From DATFAS01 sp035254305 (GTDB lineage: Bacteria > Bacillota > Bacilli > Aneurinibacillales > RAOX-1): 44,076 nt of DNA. Positions 40,051 to 44,076 of this stretch are shown in pieces. The notes beneath the pieces were generated by a model, which worked only from the letters and a program-made list of their open reading frames with translations, was not told where the DNA came from and made no database searches. The stretch covers positions 1 through 44,076 of the forward strand of contig DATFAS010000179.1 of NCBI GenBank assembly GCA_035254305.1. Direction: 5' to 3'. The translations under genes and the position numbers were made by a program. The number at the start of each line of letters is the position of its first letter. The stretch's first letter is position 1.

Positions 40051-43000
40051 CTATTCCCCAATCGAGATTTCTTTCATAGCTTGAATCTTTTTAGACTTTT
40101 TCCCAAACTTATTCCGAAAGTCGTCAAATAATGTGAAAACTACAGGAATAAGAATAAGAGTAACCATTGTTGAAAATACAAGACCGAATGAAACTACGGT
40201 CGCCATTGGAGCCTGTGCTTCCGCACCTTCTCCAAACCCAAGCACCAATGGTAACATGGCTAATACTGTTACACTAGTCGTCATTAGGATCGGTCTTAAA
40301 CGAACAGGGCCAGCTTGAAGAATGGCATCATTTCGTTTTAATCCTTTTTTAATTAACTGATTTGTATAGTCCACCAACACAATAGCGTTGTTGGTTACAA
40401 TGCCCATCAGCATGATAATACCAATAATCGCATTGACACTAAGTGAACGGTGAGTTACCACTAAGCCTAGGGCCGCTCCAACAAAGGTTGGAGGTAAAGA
40501 GAACATAATGATAAATGGACTGAACAAGGATTCAAATTGGCTTGCCATAACCATGTAGACTAAAATAATGGCCAGTGGCATAACTAATCCAAGGCTAGCA
40601 AATGCCTGAGACATATCTGTTGCTTGACCGCCCTGAGAAATCGTATAACCATCCGGTACGGCTAATTGAGAAATGACATTTTTGATCTGCTGTTGTGCAT
40701 TACCCACATTTACATTGAATAAATCACCTGAAATTGTAATCTGCCTAATTTGATTCTTTCTGCTAATCTGAGCAGGCCCAACAGCTGGAGAAATTTTTGC
40801 AACATCCGTCAATGCGATTTGGGCACCACTAGTTGTTGAAATCTTAACCCGATCAAGATTTTCAATCACAGAACTAAAGCTTTCAGGATATTTTACAATG
40901 ACATTAATTGAACTATCTAAGCTCTGATATTGAGTCGCTACAGCTCCCTGATAAGCATCTCTTATTTGAGATACGATCTCTGATACAGATAAACCATATT
41001 GTGCTGCCCGACTTCTGTCAACATCCACTTGATACTGAGGAACTTGGTTATCCAATGAGCTTTGTAAATTACGAACCCCTGGAATGGTTGAAACCGCATC
41101 CTGCACTTCTTGAGCTAGCTTTTGTAATACCTTTGTGTCTTGACCAGAGATATCAATATCGACTCCAGATCCACCGCGACCAAAGGACATCGTCGGCGAA
41201 GTAGCAGATACTTGAATTTTCGCTCCTGGTATATTAGCCACCTTCTTCCGAATATCTTCCACTACCTGGTCCACGGATCTGGTACGTTCAGCCAATGGCT
41301 TTAAGGTTCCGGCAATCGACCCTCTGTCTGTTGCTAAGCTTGCAAATGCACCACCACCCGCAGTTCCTACCTGAGTAAACACTGTTGTAACCTCTGGCTC
41401 TTCCTGAATGGCTTTTTCTACTTGGGCTACTACCTGGTTTGTTGTTTCCAGATTTGTATTAGTAGCCATACGAATATTTGCTTTAAACATTCCTTGGTCA
41501 GAGGAAGGTGTAAGTTCAAATCCCAGTAGTGGAACTAATCCGACACTTCCTGCAAACATAACAATCGTGGTGATAATCACTGTCTTTCTGTGGTATAATG
41601 CCCATTTTAGAACACGTCCATAAATATAATTTAGTTTATCCATCAACACTGCAAATAAAGCGATGAGCTTAATTTTACTCCGGTCATGTTCACTTGCTCC
41701 TTTAAGCATCTTTGAAGATAGCATAGGAACGAGTGTAACAGCACCAAATAATGCGGCAATGTGTGAAAAAGTTACCACTAGAGCTAATGGTCCAAATAAT
41801 TGAGTTGCCATACCTTGAGTGAAGGCTACGGGAGCAAATACGCAAATTTGGGAAAGTGCCGAAGCCATAACCGCTGCTCCGACCTCAGCTGTTCCAATTT
41901 TAGCTGCTTCCTTAGAGGTATATCCCTGAGAGCTATAGCGGAAAATACTCTCAATTACCACCACAGCAAAATCTACTAAGGATCCCATACCTAGCGCTAA
42001 ACCACCAAGCGTGACAGTGTTAATTGTTTGATTAGTAAAGTACATTAAGCTAAAGGTACTTAAGATAGAAATTGGGATTACAATACCTATAATCAGTGTG
42101 GTTCTCATTTTTTGTAAGAATAAATAAAGAATGACAACGGATAATACCGCACCGACCAAGGTGTGATCTATAACCGTATTAATCGCAGATTGAATAAATC
42201 GCGCCTGATCTGAAACTATGGTCAATTGAACTGCCTTCGGCAGGGACGCTTCCAATTTTGTAATCTCTTTTTTTATGTCTCCAGATATCTGTACTGTATT
42301 TCCATCTGGTGATTTTAGAATATCTAAACTTACGCTAGGTACTCCGTTTGTCCGGGATAACTGAGTGTCCTTGGCGAAAGTATCATCTACCTTGGCAATA
42401 TCTCGAACATAAATAACTCCGCCAGTTGGTAATTTAATCGGTACATTTCCAACATCATTTGGATTGCTAAATTGACCATTTATATGCAGGGCCAATTGTT
42501 TCTTTCCTTGGTTTAGGGCACCACCGTCAGCCGTTGTGTTATCCTTCCCAAGAGCTTGTGTTACCATGCTTGTCGATAAACCATAGGATTGCATTTTGTT
42601 AGGATCGAGCAAAACATCAATTTCTCTATCCTTACCACCCGTAATGGATACAGAAGCCACACCATTAACAGTGGATAGAGCAGGTTGTGCAACATCCGTT
42701 GCCAGTCGCTTCAGTTCTACCGAATCAAGAGAACCTGCTAAGGAAATCGTCATGATTGGAGAACTGTTAGGGTCTACCTTCGTTACAATAGGTTGATCTG
42801 CATCCGTTGGAAGTTTTCTACGGATGCGGTCTAATTTATCCCGCATGGATAATGTAGCTTGATCAAGATCTTGCCCGTAATTAAATCTTACAATGACCCT
42901 TGAAGAGCCCTGCATGGAATTGGAATCTACTTCTGTTACTCCAGTGACCGTAGCCATTGCAGATTCAATCGGTTTTGTGATCTGTTGTTCAATTTCATCA

Positions 43001-43167
43001 GGCGTAGAACCCGACCATGTTGTAGATACAACCGCAACAGGAATACTTAAGTTAGGGTACAAGTCGACCTTAAGCAAGGGTATAGAAATCCCTCCTAGAA
43101 GGATAAGGACAACCATGATCATAGAGATCGTCACAGGACGTTCAATAGAAAAATTAGCTATTTTCAT
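40051..43167 (-). CDS. RND-family efflux transporter (AcrB/SwrC-like)
   Basis: A 1038-residue proton-driven pump with the classical plan: helix 1 (ISMIMVVLILLGGISIPLL), a large extracellular loop, helices 2-6, helix 7, a second large loop, and helices 8-12. Family motifs include LYPNLSIPVAVVSTTWSGSTP and the paired acidic residues in GLALGMGSLVDFAVVVIES. I chose ATG 43167 because AAAAGGTGAG precedes it; the 42 codons upstream overlap the adaptor gene. B. subtilis SwrC is a relative, exporting surfactin. Substrate here is unknown. Confidence 0.92.
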   Translation of the reverse strand: MKIANFSIERPVTISMIMVVLILLGGISIPLLKVDLYPNLSIPVAVVSTTWSGSTPDEIEQQITKPIESAMATVTGVTEVDSNSMQGSSRVIVRFNYGQDLDQATLSMRDKLDRIRRKLPTDADQPIVTKVDPNSSPIMTISLAGSLDSVELKRLATDVAQPALSTVNGVASVSITGGKDREIDVLLDPNKMQSYGLSTSMVTQALGKDNTTADGGALNQGKKQLALHINGQFSNPNDVGNVPIKLPTGGVIYVRDIAKVDDTFAKDTQLSRTNGVPSVSLDILKSPDGNTVQISGDIKKEITKLEASLPKAVQLTIVSDQARFIQSAINTVIDHTLVGAVLSVVILYLFLQKMRTTLIIGIVIPISILSTFSLMYFTNQTINTVTLGGLALGMGSLVDFAVVVIESIFRYSSQGYTSKEAAKIGTAEVGAAVMASALSQICVFAPVAFTQGMATQLFGPLALVVTFSHIAALFGAVTLVPMLSSKMLKGASEHDRSKIKLIALFAVLMDKLNYIYGRVLKWALYHRKTVIITTIVMFAGSVGLVPLLGFELTPSSDQGMFKANIRMATNTNLETTNQVVAQVEKAIQEEPEVTTVFTQVGTAGGGAFASLATDRGSIAGTLKPLAERTRSVDQVVEDIRKKVANIPGAKIQVSATSPTMSFGRGGSGVDIDISGQDTKVLQKLAQEVQDAVSTIPGVRNLQSSLDNQVPQYQVDVDRSRAAQYGLSVSEIVSQIRDAYQGAVATQYQSLDSSINVIVKYPESFSSVIENLDRVKISTTSGAQIALTDVAKISPAVGPAQISRKNQIRQITISGDLFNVNVGNAQQQIKNVISQLAVPDGYTISQGGQATDMSQAFASLGLVMPLAIILVYMVMASQFESLFSPFIIMFSLPPTFVGAALGLVVTHRSLSVNAIIGIIMLMGIVTNNAIVLVDYTNQLIKKGLKRNDAILQAGPVRLRPILMTTSVTVLAMLPLVLGFGEGAEAQAPMATVVSFGLVFSTMVTLILIPVVFTLFDDFRNKFGKKSKKIQAMKEISIGE

Positions 43168-43183
43168 TTGCTCACCTTTTGAC

Positions 43184-44076
43184 TTACTTAGTTTTATTTT
43201 GTTGATCTTGTTTTTGGTCTGTCCCTGATTTTCCAGCTTTATCTCCAGACTCATTTGCAGAATTCTCATTTCCAGAGGAATTACCTTTTTCACTTATATT
43301 CACTTTTGCACCTTCACCAAGTAATTCTTGGCCAGCTGTGACCAAAATATCACCTTCCTTTAATCCACTCACCACTTCGACCTTCTCAGAGGTAATTACA
43401 CCTAACTTCAACAGGTGCTGATGAGCTGTTCCATTTTCAACAGTAAATACCTTCGCTCCATCCGGTGTTTGTACGAGTGCATCTGCCGGAATCTCTAATG
43501 CATCATGTGGTGTGAGTCCTCCGATTGTCGCGGTTACCACCATACCCGGTTTGATTGTCCCATTCGTATTGTCTAAATCAATTTCAGCACTATAAGATTT
43601 TGCATTTGGATCCAACACCGGACTTATTCGTGATATTTGGGCATCAATAGCCCGATTAGACAAAGCTGAGATGCCAATTTTTACAGGAGAGCCAACTTTT
43701 ACTTGGCTAATCAACATCTCAGGGATTGAAACAGCAACTTTAATAGGATCCACCTGAACGATAGTAGCAACCGATTGGGATGCCCCGGCATACCCACCTA
43801 CTTCAACATCACGGGACGCTACTACCCCACCAACAGGAGCCAAGATTTTCGTTTCTTCAATTTGTGTTTGTGTTAAATTTATGTTTGCCTGTGCTGTGGC
43901 TACACCATCGGCAGCAACTGCAATAGACTTCTGCAGAGCTGGATTCCCATTTGGATTCGTTGCCTCAAAAGTTGCCACAGCTGCTTGGTATGCTTGAACG
44001 GATGCATCATATTTCAATTGTGCATTAGTTACAGCATCCTTGGCATTATCTGCAGCCTGTTTTGTTGCTGCTCCTG
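43184..44076 (-). CDS. RND efflux periplasmic-adaptor-type protein (HlyD family), 5' end outside window
   Basis: Partial: the frame is open to the right edge, so the N-terminal signal/anchor is missing. What remains is the end of a coiled-coil hairpin (ADNAKDAVTNAQLKYDASVQ), a lipoyl/barrel-sandwich segment (ILAPVGGVVASRDVEVGGYAG), a beta-barrel and a membrane-proximal domain (VTAGQELLGEGAKVNISEKG). The tail is Asn/Lys/Asp-rich and disordered. It lies 16 bp upstream of the pump gene and is its partner. In a Gram-positive host it would be anchored to the cell membrane. Confidence 0.88.
   Translation of the reverse strand, partial: GAATKQAADNAKDAVTNAQLKYDASVQAYQAAVATFEATNPNGNPALQKSIAVAADGVATAQANINLTQTQIEETKILAPVGGVVASRDVEVGGYAGASQSVATIVQVDPIKVAVSIPEMLISQVKVGSPVKIGISALSNRAIDAQISRISPVLDPNAKSYSAEIDLDNTNGTIKPGMVVTATIGGLTPHDALEIPADALVQTPDGAKVFTVENGTAHQHLLKLGVITSEKVEVVSGLKEGDILVTAGQELLGEGAKVNISEKGNSSGNENSANESGDKAGKSGTDQKQDQQNKTK

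Overview
The window looks like chromosome of a low-GC, endospore-forming member of the Bacillales that can also grow with little or no oxygen. The evidence is strong Shine-Dalgarno sites with frequent TTG/GTG starts, spore-coat genes (cotJB, cotJC), a class IV polyhydroxyalkanoate cluster in the Bacillus megaterium order phaP-phaQ / phaR-phaB-phaC, ytpB, metI-metC under a SAM riboswitch, and Fnr-type promoters. I do not name a species. No rRNA, tRNA, CRISPR array or canonical transposase gene was seen.

Most notable region (2.7-6.3 kb): cotJC, a manganese-catalase-like spore-coat gene, is split by a 2531-bp element. Codons 1-33 lie at 3115-3213 and the rest at 5739-6227. Both junctions carry the hexamer CCTAAT in the same codon phase, so a single exchange between the copies restores an uninterrupted 193-codon cotJC. 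The element encodes a large serine recombinase next to its right end and three small leftward ORFs. This is the architecture of skin in sigK and SPbeta in spsM, but compact and in a different sporulation gene. Excision during sporulation is inferred; the split gene and the precise repair are read directly.

Layout. 0.1-2.6 kb: an orphan TrpX-like substrate-binding lipoprotein, a dual-specificity-type phosphatase and a UbiE/MenG methyltransferase. 6.3-10.5 kb: a radical SAM/SPASM gene diverges from an operon of two DUF2249 proteins, an NnrS-like membrane protein and a MIP18-type Fe-S assembly factor; one Fnr-type palindrome sits between them, correctly spaced for both directions. A third DUF2249 gene has its own Fnr-type box at -41, so this looks like an anaerobic regulon, perhaps for NO or heme/metal chemistry. 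10.6-23.7 kb: housekeeping genes (thrS, a divergent folC-like gene, zwf, an RNA methyltransferase, an NlpC/P60 peptidase, xapX, pdp, a DUF3905 protein, trpS, metC, metI). 23.8-26.8 kb: a second multi-helix membrane protein and a zinc ABC transporter without its binding protein, preceded by a Zur-like site.

26.8-30.7 kb: the PHA cluster (granule protein, regulator, synthase subunits, reductase). 30.7-33.8 kb: a FAH-family protein lacking the usual acidic ligands, thiI, and its cysteine desulfurase partner. 34-35.2 kb: a 49-residue ORF with a structured 3' region, and a lipoprotein with a long Thr-Pro-Gly repeat and one SLH motif. 35.2-44 kb: an M50 protease, azlCD, ytpB, a degenerate PaaK-like ligase, and an RND efflux pump with its adaptor, which runs off the right edge.
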